Positions 10,982-19,353 of a DNA stretch of 64,000 nt are shown piece after piece. The translations under genes and the position numbers were made by a program. The stretch comes from Methylophilaceae bacterium (GTDB lineage: Bacteria > Pseudomonadota > Gammaproteobacteria > Burkholderiales > Methylophilaceae). The DNA lies in NCBI GenBank assembly GCA_017858095.1, contig JAFMCB010000002.1, positions 32,575 through 96,574 of the forward strand, given 5' to 3'. Positions within the stretch are counted from its first letter, which is position 1; the number at the start of each line of letters is the position of its first letter. The notes below the pieces were generated by a model. That model saw only the letters and a list, made by a program, of their open reading frames with translations, was not told where the DNA came from and did no database searches.

Positions 10982-11009
10982 TTGACCAACCACAATCAGA
11001 TGTTAGAAT
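10982..11009 (+). promoter_or_regulatory. sigma-70 promoter of nrdJ
   Basis: TTGACC (10982-10987), a 16-nt spacer, and TAGAAT (11004-11009). Transcription should start near 11016, leaving a leader of about 84 nt before the nrdJ ATG with its AGGGGA ribosome binding site. One NrdR-like box lies in the spacer and the other just past the start site. The remainder of the 246-nt gap to waaA is AT-rich; I see nothing else in it, and no cobalamin riboswitch. Confidence 0.65.
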
Positions 11010-11036
11010 TTTTTGAAAGAACACAACATGTTGTGG
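10990..11036 (+). promoter_or_regulatory. Tandem NrdR-type operator boxes of the ribonucleotide reductase operon
   Basis: Box 2 (11021-11036), ACACAACATGTTGTGG, is a near-perfect palindrome close to the NrdR consensus acaCwAtATaTwGtgt. Box 1 (10990-11005), CCACAATCAGATGTTA, is a weaker copy. The shared CACAA cores lie exactly 31 bp apart, about three helical turns, as is typical of tandem NrdR boxes in proteobacteria. They bracket the -10 region, so binding should block RNA polymerase. NrdR itself is not in the window. Confidence 0.65.
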
Positions 11037-11099
11037 TTTACTTAAAAACGCCTGTTGATGCCTTTTTTCTTTGTAATATCAATATATTAGGGGACTTGA

Positions 11100-13262
11100 A
11101 TGCTTAAAGCTGTTTCATCAGAATCAAATTTACCTGCTTCGGATGAAGTGAGTGTACCGGTGCAATCGGTGTCGATTGATATCTGGGATAAAAAATATCG
11201 CCTCAAAGCTAAAAATGGTAAATTTATTGATGCTGACATTCCAGGCACCTATCGTCGTGTCGCACGCGCCTTGGCTGAAGTTGAAGATGTTTCCATTCGT
11301 GACGCGTGGCATGAAAAGTTTTTATGGGCGTTAGAGCATGGCGCCATTCCTGCCGGACGAATTACTTCAAATGCTGGGGCGTTAGAACATAAACCAGCAA
11401 CCAGCACGATTAATTGCACAGTTTCAGGCATCATAGAAGATAGCATGTCAGGAATTCTGGACAAAGTGCATGAGGCAGGACTGACACTCAAAGCCGGATG
11501 TGGCATTGGGTATGAGTATTCAACCTTACGTCCCAAGGGTGCGTTTGTTGCTGGCGCCGGTGCATATACGAGTGGTCCTTTATCATTTATGGATATCTAT
11601 GATCGTATGTGTTTTACCGTATCGAGTGCCGGCGGTCGCCGAGGTGCGCAGATGGCAACGTTTGACATTTCGCATCCCGATGTAACAGATTTTATTAAAG
11701 CAAAAAGAGAAGACGGACGCTTGCGTCAGTTTAACCTTTCCTGTTTGATCACAAAAGAATTTATGGAAGCTGTTATTGCAGACGCAGATTGGAAACTTGC
11801 TTTTCCTGTAACAGAGAAAGAGGCTAATGAAGAAAAATTAGATTTAGATGATGATGCGCAAGTAGTTTGGCGAGAATGGCCGAGCCCAGATAAATATCTA
11901 TTTGAACACAAAGGTCCACGTGCAGGAAAAGTGGCATGCAAGGTTTACAAAACCATGAAAGCGCAACGTTTGTGGGATGTCATCATGGCATCAACTTACG
12001 ACTACGCGGAACCAGGATTTATTCTTGTTGATCGGGTTAATGAGATGAATAATAATTGGTTTTGTGAAAATATTCGCGCAACCAATCCTTGTGGGGAGCA
12101 ACCTCTACCTCCATACGGTGCCTGCCTCTTGGGTTCAATCAATTTAACTCGATTTGTAAAAGCCCCATTTACCAATGAAGCCTATTTTGATTGGGACGAG
12201 TATAGAAAAGTTGTCAGTATTTTTACCCGTATGCTTGATAACGTTGTTGAAATAAATGGTTTGCCTTTAGAAAAACAAAGAGATGAAATTGCTCGAAAAA
12301 GACGCCATGGTATGGGTTATTTAGGACTTGGCTCGACATTGGCTATGATGAAAATGGTTTATGGAGATGAGAAGTCGATCGAGTTTACAGAGGAGGTCAC
12401 TAAGATTCTTGCGGAAGAAGGGTGGAAAACAGGCATCGATTTAGCAAAAGAAAAAGGTGTTGCGCCTATCATGGAAGAGCTTTTTGAGGTGACACCCGAG
12501 ATGATGATTATGCGCCCAGAAATGGCTAAAGATGGTATTAAGGTAGGGGACAAAGTTGCGGGTAAAGTTTTGCTGGGACGTTACAGTCGTTATATGCAAC
12601 AATTTCCTAAAGAGCTAAGGGAGGAAATTGCGAAAAATGGTGTACGTTTTAGTCACCATAGTTCGATTGCGCCAACCGGAACTATTTCTTTGTCATTGGC
12701 AAATAATGCAAGTAATGGTATCGAGCCATCCTTTGCACATCACTATAATCGTAATGTGATTCGTGAGGGAAAGAAAAGTAAAGAAAAAGTTGATGTTTTT
12801 TCATATGAACTTTTAGCCTATCGGCATTTAATAAACAGCAAGGCTATGCCATTTTCTGACAAAGAAGATGAAAAATTGCCTGAATATTTTATTGATTCCT
12901 CCACTATTAAAGCGAAAGCTCATGTCGATATTCAAGCTGCTGCACAAAAATGGATTGATAGCTCAATATCAAAAACCATCAATGTACCAACCGATTATGA
13001 TTTTGAAGATTTTAAAAATATTTATTTGTATGCATATGAAAAAGGGCTGAAGGGTTGTACAACATTTAGGTTTAATCCCGAAGCATTCCAAGGCGTTCTT
13101 GTGACTGAAAAAGATTTGGAAAATACTACCTATAAGTTTACTTTGGATGATGGTGCAATCATTGAAGTTAAAGGCAATGAACAAATTGAGTATGATGGTG
13201 AAACTCATACCGCAGCAAATCTTTACGATGCCTTAAAAGAAGGTTATTACGGCAAATTCTAA
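11100..13262 (+). CDS. nrdJ: Adenosylcobalamin-dependent (class II) ribonucleotide reductase, catalytic subunit
   Basis: A 720-residue class II reductase that makes deoxynucleotides with a B12-derived thiyl radical. The active-site N-P-C-G-E motif is at 329-333, with radical Cys331 and Glu333. The redox pair is Cys106 (TINCTVSG) and Cys342, eleven residues after the radical cysteine as in characterised class II enzymes. Other signatures are KAGCGIGYEYS and SSAGGRRGAQMATFD. The TSCPD and cysteine tail is a separate gene 9 nt downstream (nrdJb), as in Pseudomonas NrdJa/NrdJb. Control is probably by NrdR. Confidence 0.95.
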   Translation: MLKAVSSESNLPASDEVSVPVQSVSIDIWDKKYRLKAKNGKFIDADIPGTYRRVARALAEVEDVSIRDAWHEKFLWALEHGAIPAGRITSNAGALEHKPATSTINCTVSGIIEDSMSGILDKVHEAGLTLKAGCGIGYEYSTLRPKGAFVAGAGAYTSGPLSFMDIYDRMCFTVSSAGGRRGAQMATFDISHPDVTDFIKAKREDGRLRQFNLSCLITKEFMEAVIADADWKLAFPVTEKEANEEKLDLDDDAQVVWREWPSPDKYLFEHKGPRAGKVACKVYKTMKAQRLWDVIMASTYDYAEPGFILVDRVNEMNNNWFCENIRATNPCGEQPLPPYGACLLGSINLTRFVKAPFTNEAYFDWDEYRKVVSIFTRMLDNVVEINGLPLEKQRDEIARKRRHGMGYLGLGSTLAMMKMVYGDEKSIEFTEEVTKILAEEGWKTGIDLAKEKGVAPIMEELFEVTPEMMIMRPEMAKDGIKVGDKVAGKVLLGRYSRYMQQFPKELREEIAKNGVRFSHHSSIAPTGTISLSLANNASNGIEPSFAHHYNRNVIREGKKSKEKVDVFSYELLAYRHLINSKAMPFSDKEDEKLPEYFIDSSTIKAKAHVDIQAAAQKWIDSSISKTINVPTDYDFEDFKNIYLYAYEKGLKGCTTFRFNPEAFQGVLVTEKDLENTTYKFTLDDGAIIEVKGNEQIEYDGETHTAANLYDALKEGYYGKF

Positions 13263-13271
13263 GGGAAAATA

Positions 13272-13946
13272 ATGGCAATAAAAATTAATAAGAAAATTGT
13301 TGGCTATGGTATTGCGGAGCCAGACAAAAATGAACCAGTCGAAGAAGCGGCTAATAATGTGTTTCAGCTAGGCGAACCATTAGATCGCCCTGAAAAAATT
13401 ACTGGAACGACTTATAAAGTAAAAACACCAGTGACGGACCATGCTTTTTATATCACGATTAATGATGTCATCATGAATGAGGGCACCCCACAAGAACATC
13501 GCCGGCCCTTTGAAATTTTTGTTAATTCAAAAAATATGGAGCATTTCCAGTGGATTGTTGCCTTGACGCGGGTAATGTCAGCTGTCTTTCGGAAGGGTGG
13601 TGACATTACGTTTTTAGTTGAAGAGCTCGAGTCAGTATTTGACCCTAATGGTGGATATTACAAAAAAGGGGGTAAATATATTCCTAGTTTAGTTGCGGAA
13701 TTGGGCCATGTGGTTGAGACACATCTGCAAAATATTGGTATGTTAAAAAATAGTGAGCCTGATTTGCATCAAAAAAAATTGATTGATGAAAAAAAGAATG
13801 AGTATTTAAAAAAAAATCAAAACTCACTTGATGAAAATGGCTTCCCAAAAGATTCTCAGTTATGTGCTAAGTGCCACACAAAAGCTGCAATTATGATGGA
13901 CGGCTGTCTTACTTGTCTTAACTGTGGGGAAAGTAAATGTGGTTAG
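13272..13946 (+). CDS. nrdJb: Class II ribonucleotide reductase second polypeptide, TSCPD domain and cysteine tail
   Basis: A 224-residue TSCPD-domain protein that supplies the C-terminal part of NrdJ as a separate chain. The end of the protein carries six cysteines: Cys198 and Cys201, Cys212, Cys215, Cys218 and Cys223. This layout can hold a zinc ribbon and provide the mobile thiol pair that re-reduces the active-site disulfide. It starts 9 nt after nrdJ, so it is surely cotranscribed. The symbol follows the Pseudomonas naming. Confidence 0.88.
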   Translation: MAIKINKKIVGYGIAEPDKNEPVEEAANNVFQLGEPLDRPEKITGTTYKVKTPVTDHAFYITINDVIMNEGTPQEHRRPFEIFVNSKNMEHFQWIVALTRVMSAVFRKGGDITFLVEELESVFDPNGGYYKKGGKYIPSLVAELGHVVETHLQNIGMLKNSEPDLHQKKLIDEKKNEYLKKNQNSLDENGFPKDSQLCAKCHTKAAIMMDGCLTCLNCGESKCG

Positions 13947-13954
13947 TTTAAGTG

Positions 13955-13974
13955 AACTATCGTGATAGTTTTCT
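13955..13974 (+). terminator. Possible weak terminator after nrdJb
   Basis: AACTAT CGTG ATAGTT is a 6-bp perfect hairpin with a 4-nt loop, followed by only TTCT. It lies 9 nt past the nrdJb stop. The stem is AT-rich and the T-tract short, so it may not terminate efficiently. Confidence 0.3.
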
Positions 13975-14007
13975 ATCTATCACTGATTAATATTTCAACT
14001 TAAATTT

Positions 14008-14988
14008 ATGTCAAGATTTCTCTTCTCTCTCTTACTCATTAGCTTTAATTTATTAGCACAACCTTCGAGCGAATTACTCTTTTCAATTAATCCCTCCATT
14101 TTGAAAGTTCATGTGGCAACAAAGGAGGGAAATCATGGCGTTGGTTCAGGTGTGGTGGTGGCGAAAGATTATGTGGTAACGAATTGCCACGTCATTGCAA
14201 ATGCACAAGGGGTTCATGTTACTAAATATGGATACAGTTATTCCCCCGTTGCCTTGATCGCTAATTGGAAAAAAGATATTTGTATACTTAAATTCAAATT
14301 TCTTGAATTGCGAGCTGTACAGTTAGGGAGCTCGGAAAACTTAGCTTATGAAATGGAAGTTTTTGGAAAAAGTTATGGGGGGAACACTATTAAACCACAT
14401 ACCTCCTACGGTCGTATTAAAGGATTGCATGTTTTTGATAACTATCAAGTGATCCAGTCCTCTGCTTGGTTTTCATTGGGTGCTAGTGGCGGTGGACTTT
14501 TTAATAATGAAGGTGAGTTAATTGGTGTGACTACATTTAAAACGGCAGGAAGATTTGCTTTTTATTACAGCATGCCTGTTGAAATTGTTAAAGATATGCT
14601 AGCTAATGGCGAGGAAATATCAGTGACGACGCAAGCTGATTTACCTTTTTGGGATGCTCCTGAGAATCAGCTTCCTTTTTTTATGCAAGTTGCAGGGCCT
14701 TTGAAGAACGAGGAATGGCAAAAGCTTAATACTGCCTCACAGGCATGGATGGCGGCTGAGCCGGAATCATTGGAGGCAAAGGTACATTTAGCTATCAGCC
14801 TGTATCACATGAATGATTTAAATAAAGCAGAACAATTTTTTTTAGATGTGACAAAATCGAATAACAAGCATGCACAATGTTTTTATTATTTGTATAAGAT
14901 TGCAGAGAAAAATAATCAAATAACAAAACAAAAAGAATATAAAAAAATTGTCATGCAGCTCGATGAAAATCTCTTTGAGGGACAATGA
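14008..14988 (+). CDS. Exported trypsin-like serine protease with C-terminal TPR-like region
   Basis: A 326-residue protein with a signal peptide (MSRFLFSLLLISFNLLAQ, cleaved near residue 18) and a chymotrypsin-fold protease domain at about 25-205. The catalytic triad reads His61 (VVTNCHVIAN), Asp90 (NWKKDICILK) and Ser160 (GASGGGLF). Unlike DegP it has no PDZ domain. The C-terminal 100 residues are helical and TPR-like (AWMAAEPESLEAKVHLAISLYH). It overlaps the next lipoprotein gene by 4 nt (ATGA), so the two probably act together in the envelope. The substrate is unknown. Confidence 0.85.
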   Translation: MSRFLFSLLLISFNLLAQPSSELLFSINPSILKVHVATKEGNHGVGSGVVVAKDYVVTNCHVIANAQGVHVTKYGYSYSPVALIANWKKDICILKFKFLELRAVQLGSSENLAYEMEVFGKSYGGNTIKPHTSYGRIKGLHVFDNYQVIQSSAWFSLGASGGGLFNNEGELIGVTTFKTAGRFAFYYSMPVEIVKDMLANGEEISVTTQADLPFWDAPENQLPFFMQVAGPLKNEEWQKLNTASQAWMAAEPESLEAKVHLAISLYHMNDLNKAEQFFLDVTKSNNKHAQCFYYLYKIAEKNNQITKQKEYKKIVMQLDENLFEGQ

Positions 14989-15353
14989 TAAAAGCCAGGT
15001 ACTTTTTATTAGTTATTACTTTATTTTTGCTTTCGTGTGCAGGTGTCGTGTTCGACCCAGAAAAGGTTGCAGATACCTTTTCATGGAATATTTCTGAGGG
15101 CAGTGATTTGCCAGATGATGCAATCCTATTTGAATGCAAGGCTAAGGAGACGTTTTACATAAAATATCTTGAAGCAGGTAAGTCGTTATGGATTGCTTTT
15201 CCTAAAAGAGAGCTACGGTTATATCAAGACGAAAAAGACACAACACAATTTGCCAATGGTGAGACTCTTCTTATGCTCGATCCTGAAAATACAATAGTCA
15301 AAAATGGCGAAGAAATTCTCTACGAAAATTGTAAACAAAAAATATTAGATTAG
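14985..15353 (+). CDS. Small lipoprotein of unknown function
   Basis: A 122-residue protein. The N-terminus MIKARYFLLVITLFLLSC is a lipoprotein signal with the lipidated cysteine at position 18. Aspartate does not follow it, so sorting to the outer membrane is expected. The mature part is acidic and mixed alpha/beta, with a further cysteine pair (FECKAKE and ENCKQKI) that could form a disulfide. I do not recognise a family. Its start codon lies inside the protease stop (ATGATAA), a strong hint that it partners that protease. Confidence 0.7.
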   Translation: MIKARYFLLVITLFLLSCAGVVFDPEKVADTFSWNISEGSDLPDDAILFECKAKETFYIKYLEAGKSLWIAFPKRELRLYQDEKDTTQFANGETLLMLDPENTIVKNGEEILYENCKQKILD

Positions 15354-15413
15354 GGTTGTTTTCATTATTATCTTCATGTAATTTAATCATATGACTTAAT
15401 CATTGAGGTGATT

Positions 15414-15614
15414 ATGGATAACAAATATGGTTTAGGCAGTTCAAAAGTTGCAACTGAGTTACATAAAAAAAACCAAGATTTAAAATGTGGTTTCTGTCAA
15501 AGTGAGCATTTGCACTATTGTCCAACGATGCAAGATCATCAGTGTGAAGACTGCGGTGAGTGGCAGAATGATATTCCCTCCAATTATTCAACTGGCCGAA
15601 GCGCAGATTATTGA
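15414..15614 (+). CDS. Small zinc-ribbon-like protein
   Basis: A 66-residue protein with cysteines in CGFC, HYC and CEDCGEW arrangements, which could fold as a zinc ribbon, and a polar N-terminus (YGLGSSKVATELHKKN). I place the start at the ATG at 15414, which has GAGGTG four nucleotides upstream. A GTG six bases earlier overlaps that ribosome binding site. The function is unknown. It is flanked by short gaps on both sides (60 and 68 nt), so it may have its own transcript. Confidence 0.65.
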   Translation: MDNKYGLGSSKVATELHKKNQDLKCGFCQSEHLHYCPTMQDHQCEDCGEWQNDIPSNYSTGRSADY

Positions 15615-15682
15615 TCATTAAATCTATCTTTATCATCGTTTTTTAGTAGAATTGTCACTATTTCTTTTTGAGGTTTTTTTAC

Positions 15683-16423
15683 ATGTTAATTCAGTCTGAT
15701 TTTATTGATCTTGATACACCGACGGGTGTCATGCGCACCTATATTCATCGGCCAAACAGTAACGGTCAATTTCCAGTTATATTATTTTATTCAGAAATAT
15801 TTCAACAAACAGGGCCCATTGAAAGAGCAGCCAAAATTATTGCCAGCCATGGTTATGCTGTGTTGGTGCCTGAAGTGTTTCATGAATTAAATCCTATTGG
15901 CACCATCTTGGAATACGATGATGCTGGTCGTGAAAAAGGCAATGCGGACAAGGCTGCAAAAGATGTTCATGGCTATGATTCGGATAATCAAGCGATGGTG
16001 GATTGGGTGAAAACTCAACCTTGGTTTAACGGGCATATTGGTGCCATGGGCTTTTGTATTGGTGGCCATTTGGCATTCCGTGCAGCATTAAATTCTGCAG
16101 TTGAAGCCACGGCATGTTTTTATGCAACAGATTTACACACGGATACCATTCCTAATAAACCAGGGCAACACAGCATGGAAAGGCTGGCGGATATTAAAGG
16201 TGAATTATTAATGATTTGGGGTAAGCAAGACTCACATATTCCGACCGATAAACGAGTGGAGATTCATAATAAATTACTGGCAACAAATATCACGTTTAGC
16301 TGGCACGAATTTAATGCTCAACACGCTTTTATGCGTGACGAAGGAGAGCGATATGATGCAGAAACCGCAATACTATGCTATCAATTATCGTTAAGAATGT
16401 TTGCTCGAAAGCTTTTTAATTAG
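15683..16423 (+). CDS. Dienelactone hydrolase family protein
   Basis: A 246-residue alpha/beta hydrolase of the dienelactone hydrolase type. The cysteine nucleophile is Cys125 in GAMGFCIGGHL, with Asp183 (WGKQDSHIP) and His214 (NAQHAFMRD) completing the triad. The ATG at 15683 is preceded at a suitable distance by TGAGG, while the TTG at 15668 overlaps that site. No aromatic degradation genes are nearby, so the substrate is probably a general ester or lactone. The 3' end overlaps a convergent small gene by 4 nt. Confidence 0.88.
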   Translation: MLIQSDFIDLDTPTGVMRTYIHRPNSNGQFPVILFYSEIFQQTGPIERAAKIIASHGYAVLVPEVFHELNPIGTILEYDDAGREKGNADKAAKDVHGYDSDNQAMVDWVKTQPWFNGHIGAMGFCIGGHLAFRAALNSAVEATACFYATDLHTDTIPNKPGQHSMERLADIKGELLMIWGKQDSHIPTDKRVEIHNKLLATNITFSWHEFNAQHAFMRDEGERYDAETAILCYQLSLRMFARKLFN

Positions 16424-16572
16424 ACACAGTCAGAAAAGGCCTCCAAAGATCTAAAAAAATCTTTGTTTTTCTCTAGGCTATTTTTGGAAGTCTCATTTTT
16501 TTGATGATCTAATTTTTCTTGTTTTTTGTTTTCGCTTTTCAGGCGAACATCTTTAGCTGCAGTATTTTTCAT
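16420..16572 (-). CDS. Hypothetical lysine-rich small protein
   Basis: A possible 50-residue protein starting at the ATG at 16572, with AAGGA 6 nt upstream. It is very rich in Lys, Asn, Glu and Ser, and ends FRSLEAFSDCV. No family is recognised. It overlaps the end of the dienelactone hydrolase gene by 4 nt, like other convergent pairs here. The good ribosome binding site argues for a gene; the low-complexity composition argues against. Confidence 0.45.
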   Translation of the reverse strand: MKNTAAKDVRLKSENKKQEKLDHQKNETSKNSLEKNKDFFRSLEAFSDCV

Positions 16573-16613
16573 GTTTTTCCTTTTGGGAATATAAAAATGG
16601 GATTGTGTCCCGT

Positions 16614-16654
16614 AAAATTGAATAGATTTTATTATGGAAAAAAAATTCAATTTT
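16614..16654. repeat. AT-rich inverted repeat upstream of thiS
   Basis: AAAATTGAAT (16614-16623) and ATTCAATTTT (16645-16654) are perfect 10-nt inverted copies separated by 21 nt. They lie in the 136-nt gap between the small minus-strand gene and thiS, which otherwise shows only AT-rich promoter-like sequence. It could be an operator or just a by-product of composition. Confidence 0.35.
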
Positions 16655-16708
16655 TTAAAAATAAATAAATTGAGTTATATTTATTTATTAATTAATTACT
16701 ATTCTAAT

Positions 16709-16912
16709 ATGAAAATTATCATCAATGGAACTATTAAAGAATTTAATGTACAGTCAATGACGGCTGCAGAACTTGTAATACAGCTTAAATTAGAGGGAAA
16801 GCGGTTTGCAATTGAGTGTAATGGTGAAATCATGCCGCGTAGTTTATTTAAAGAACTCATGATTAATGACGGCGATCAACTTGAGATAGTAGGAGCAGTA
16901 GGCGGTGGATAA
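16709..16912 (+). CDS. thiS: Sulfur carrier protein ThiS
   Basis: A 67-residue ubiquitin-like sulfur carrier for thiazole synthesis. It has the beta-grasp start [12 protein letters not shown] and ends with GGG, whose terminal glycine is thiocarboxylated by the adenylating enzyme. The ATG at 16709 gives the normal family length; the frame is open to 16634 but the extra residues are unlike ThiS. The stop overlaps the thiG start by 8 nt (GTGGATAA). Confidence 0.93.
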   Translation: MKIIINGTIKEFNVQSMTAAELVIQLKLEGKRFAIECNGEIMPRSLFKELMINDGDQLEIVGAVGGG

Positions 16913-17708
16913 AAAGGATTTTAAAATTGATGACTGGGTAATAGCTGGAAGGTCTTTTCAGTCTCGTCTCTTGGTAGGAACAGGTAAGTACAAAGATTTT
17001 AATGAGACAAAAATGGCTATTGATCAAAGTGGTGCACAAATTGTCACGGTAGCTATTCGAAGGACGAATATTGGACAAGACAAAAATGAACCATCCTTAT
17101 TGGATGTCTTAGCACCCGATAAATACACTTATTTACCCAATACGGCAGGCTGTTATAGCGCCGATGACGCAATAAGAACACTGCGATTAGCGCGAGAATT
17201 ATTAGATGGGCATAATTTAGTCAAATTGGAAGTTTTGGGTGATCCCAAAACCCTCTACCCGAATGTGATTGAAACTGTGAAGGCAGCAGAGATACTTATC
17301 CAAGAAGGTTTTGACGTCATGGTATATACCTCAGATGACCCCATTATTGCAAAACAGCTTGAAGAGGTTGGATGTTGCGCCATTATGCCTTTAGCATCAT
17401 TGATTGGCTCAGGTATGGGCATTTTAAATCCCTGGAATCTAGAAATTATTATTGACACAATAAAAGTGCCGGTCATTGTTGATGCTGGGGTAGGGACAGC
17501 ATCCGATGCAGCCGTAGCGATGGAATTAGGGTGTGATGGTGTATTAATGAATACTGCGATTGCAACAGCACAAGACCCAATTTTAATGGCGTCCGCCATG
17601 AAAAAATCGATCGAAGCCGGACGTGAAGCTTTTTTAGCTGGCAGGATGGCAAAAAAATTATATTCAGCTTCACCAAGCTCACCAACAACAGGGCTAATAA
17701 ATAAGTGA
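16905..17708 (+). CDS. thiG: Thiazole synthase
   Basis: A 267-residue TIM-barrel enzyme that builds the thiazole phosphate from 1-deoxyxylulose 5-phosphate, dehydroglycine and ThiS-thiocarboxylate. The Schiff-base lysine is Lys107 in [10 protein letters not shown]. Later family motifs are [16 protein letters not shown] and [14 protein letters not shown]. It starts with GTG inside the thiS stop region, implying coupled translation. apaG follows with a 4-nt overlap, although ApaG has no known thiamine role. Confidence 0.97.
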   Translation: MDKKDFKIDDWVIAGRSFQSRLLVGTGKYKDFNETKMAIDQSGAQIVTVAIRRTNIGQDKNEPSLLDVLAPDKYTYLPNTAGCYSADDAIRTLRLARELLDGHNLVKLEVLGDPKTLYPNVIETVKAAEILIQEGFDVMVYTSDDPIIAKQLEEVGCCAIMPLASLIGSGMGILNPWNLEIIIDTIKVPVIVDAGVGTASDAAVAMELGCDGVLMNTAIATAQDPILMASAMKKSIEAGREAFLAGRMAKKLYSASPSSPTTGLINK

Positions 17709-18088
17709 AAGACATAGTTTCAAGTAATATTGAAATTATGGTGGAAACACAATTTATTCCTGAAAGATCTGTTATCGAACATAATCGTTTCTTTTTTACT
17801 TATACCGTATCGATAAAAAATGCTAGTTTACAAACCGTGCAATTGTTGAGTCGCCATTGGATTTTTGAAAACGCATTAGGTGAAATCTTTGAAGTTAAGG
17901 GCTCAGGGGTCGTGGGTGAAAAGCCAAAAATTAAACCAGGTGATATTTACACCTATACAAGTGCAACGGAAATAAATACCCCGACAGGCCTCATGTATGG
18001 CTCTTATCAAATGCTTGATGAAAACTCCAAAGGCTTTAATGCGGTAATAAATAAATTTAAATTGATTATGCCCAGGGTGCTGCATTGA
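17705..18088 (+). CDS. apaG: ApaG protein
   Basis: A 127-residue single-domain immunoglobulin-like protein of the ApaG family (Co2+/Mg2+ efflux-associated in Salmonella; exact biochemical role unresolved). Marks are [34 protein letters not shown] and GLMYGSYQM. The start is GTG at 17705 within the thiG stop overlap. Its stop overlaps the mltA ATG by one nucleotide (TGATG). Confidence 0.95.
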   Translation: MKDIVSSNIEIMVETQFIPERSVIEHNRFFFTYTVSIKNASLQTVQLLSRHWIFENALGEIFEVKGSGVVGEKPKIKPGDIYTYTSATEINTPTGLMYGSYQMLDENSKGFNAVINKFKLIMPRVLH

Positions 18089-19323
18089 TGATGAATCGGG
18101 TCTTAATCTTTATATTTGCATTTGTTTTGAATAGTTGCGGGCAGCTTAATATACAAGAGGCAGATTGTGATTGTGTTACAGAACCTCTTCAAGTGACAGA
18201 AAAGGAAGCAGAAAAATGTGAGGCATATCCAGAGCAGAAGGTGGCTGAAAAGGATATCGTTCCTTATAGTCTTTTGCAAAAAGTTGAGTGGACAGAAATT
18301 AATCCTATGCTGGATCAAGATTATCTTAGCTTATCTTGGACTGCATGGTTACGTGGCTGCCAGGCATTGATGAACAAAGAAAGTTGGCAGGATGTATGCT
18401 CAAAAGCTACCGTGATGGTATCTCCTTCTGATGATGAGATAAAAGAGTATTTTTATAACTACTTTGATCTGTATCAGGCACTACAAAAGGACGGCTCTTC
18501 CGAGGGACTCGTCACCGGTTATTACCAACCAGTCTTGAGGGGTAGCCGTGCCAAAACAAAAAAATTTAAAGTGCCACTATATACAACGCCAAATGATTTA
18601 ATTACTGTTGATTTAAGCGAAGTTTACCCTGATCTTAAATACATGCGCTTGCGCGGTAAGGTTGAAGGAGATAAATTAATTCCTTATCTAACTCGTGAAG
18701 AAATTGCTAAACAAGGTTATCCATTGCAAGGGAATGAATTGCTTTGGGTGCAAGATCCTGTGGAGGCTTTTTTTCTTGAAATACAGGGCTCAGGTGTCAT
18801 TGAATTTGAAGACGGCGAGAGAATACAGGTAGGTTATGCCAATCAAAATGGCCATCCTTATCGCTCCATGGGCAGGGCACTAATTCAAGAAGGTGAGCTT
18901 TCGAGGCATAAGGTTTCCATGCAAAGCATTAAAAGATGGGCAAAAAAGAACCCAAAAAAATTGCAAAAATTTTTAAATGCAAACCCGAGCGTGGTTTTTT
19001 TTCGTGAGCTAGAACCGGGTTTACCTGGGCCTATAGGCGCATTGGGTATTCCAATTACCGCAGAAAGATCGGTCGCGGTAGATCGAAAGTATGTTCCATT
19101 GGGTGCACCAGTGTTTTTATCCACCACATGGCCGAATTCAAATAAAGCCTTAAATCAGTTGATGATGGCACAAGATACAGGGGGCGCTATAGGTGGTGGC
19201 GTCCGAATTGATTTTTATTGGGGGCAAGGCGAAAAGGCAGGTCGCTTTGCTGGCTCGATGAAACAACAGGGTAAAGTCTGGGTATTATTGCCAAAAACAT
19301 TTAAATTAAAAAAGGGAGACTAG
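18088..19323 (+). CDS. mltA: Membrane-bound lytic murein transglycosylase A
   Basis: A 411-residue outer membrane lipoprotein that cleaves glycan strands of peptidoglycan. The signal ends in LNSC, with the lipidated cysteine near residue 17. The MltA domain shows VTGYYQPVLRGS, the FFLEIQGSGVI segment and the 3D domain QDTGGAIGGGVRIDFYWG, which holds the catalytic aspartate. The start is ATG at 18088, directly overlapping the apaG stop. Its stop codon TAG lies within a terminator hairpin (19308-19333). Confidence 0.95.
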   Translation: MMNRVLIFIFAFVLNSCGQLNIQEADCDCVTEPLQVTEKEAEKCEAYPEQKVAEKDIVPYSLLQKVEWTEINPMLDQDYLSLSWTAWLRGCQALMNKESWQDVCSKATVMVSPSDDEIKEYFYNYFDLYQALQKDGSSEGLVTGYYQPVLRGSRAKTKKFKVPLYTTPNDLITVDLSEVYPDLKYMRLRGKVEGDKLIPYLTREEIAKQGYPLQGNELLWVQDPVEAFFLEIQGSGVIEFEDGERIQVGYANQNGHPYRSMGRALIQEGELSRHKVSMQSIKRWAKKNPKKLQKFLNANPSVVFFRELEPGLPGPIGALGIPITAERSVAVDRKYVPLGAPVFLSTTWPNSNKALNQLMMAQDTGGAIGGGVRIDFYWGQGEKAGRFAGSMKQQGKVWVLLPKTFKLKKGD

Positions 19324-19333
19324 CTCCCTTTAA
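19308..19333. terminator. Bidirectional terminator between mltA and pqqA
   Basis: AAAAAGGGAG and CTCCCTTT form a hairpin around the mltA stop codon. On the minus strand it is followed by a run of six T, so it should terminate pqqA well. On the plus strand only a short TTT follows, so termination of mltA is weaker. Confidence 0.7.
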
Positions 19334-19353
19334 ATAATGTTTGAAACAAACAA

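Noticed and set aside
10854..11099. Cobalamin riboswitch upstream of nrdJ
   Set aside because: No B12-box or conserved aptamer core is visible and the leader after the predicted start is only about 84 nt. The region is better explained by a sigma-70 promoter with NrdR boxes.
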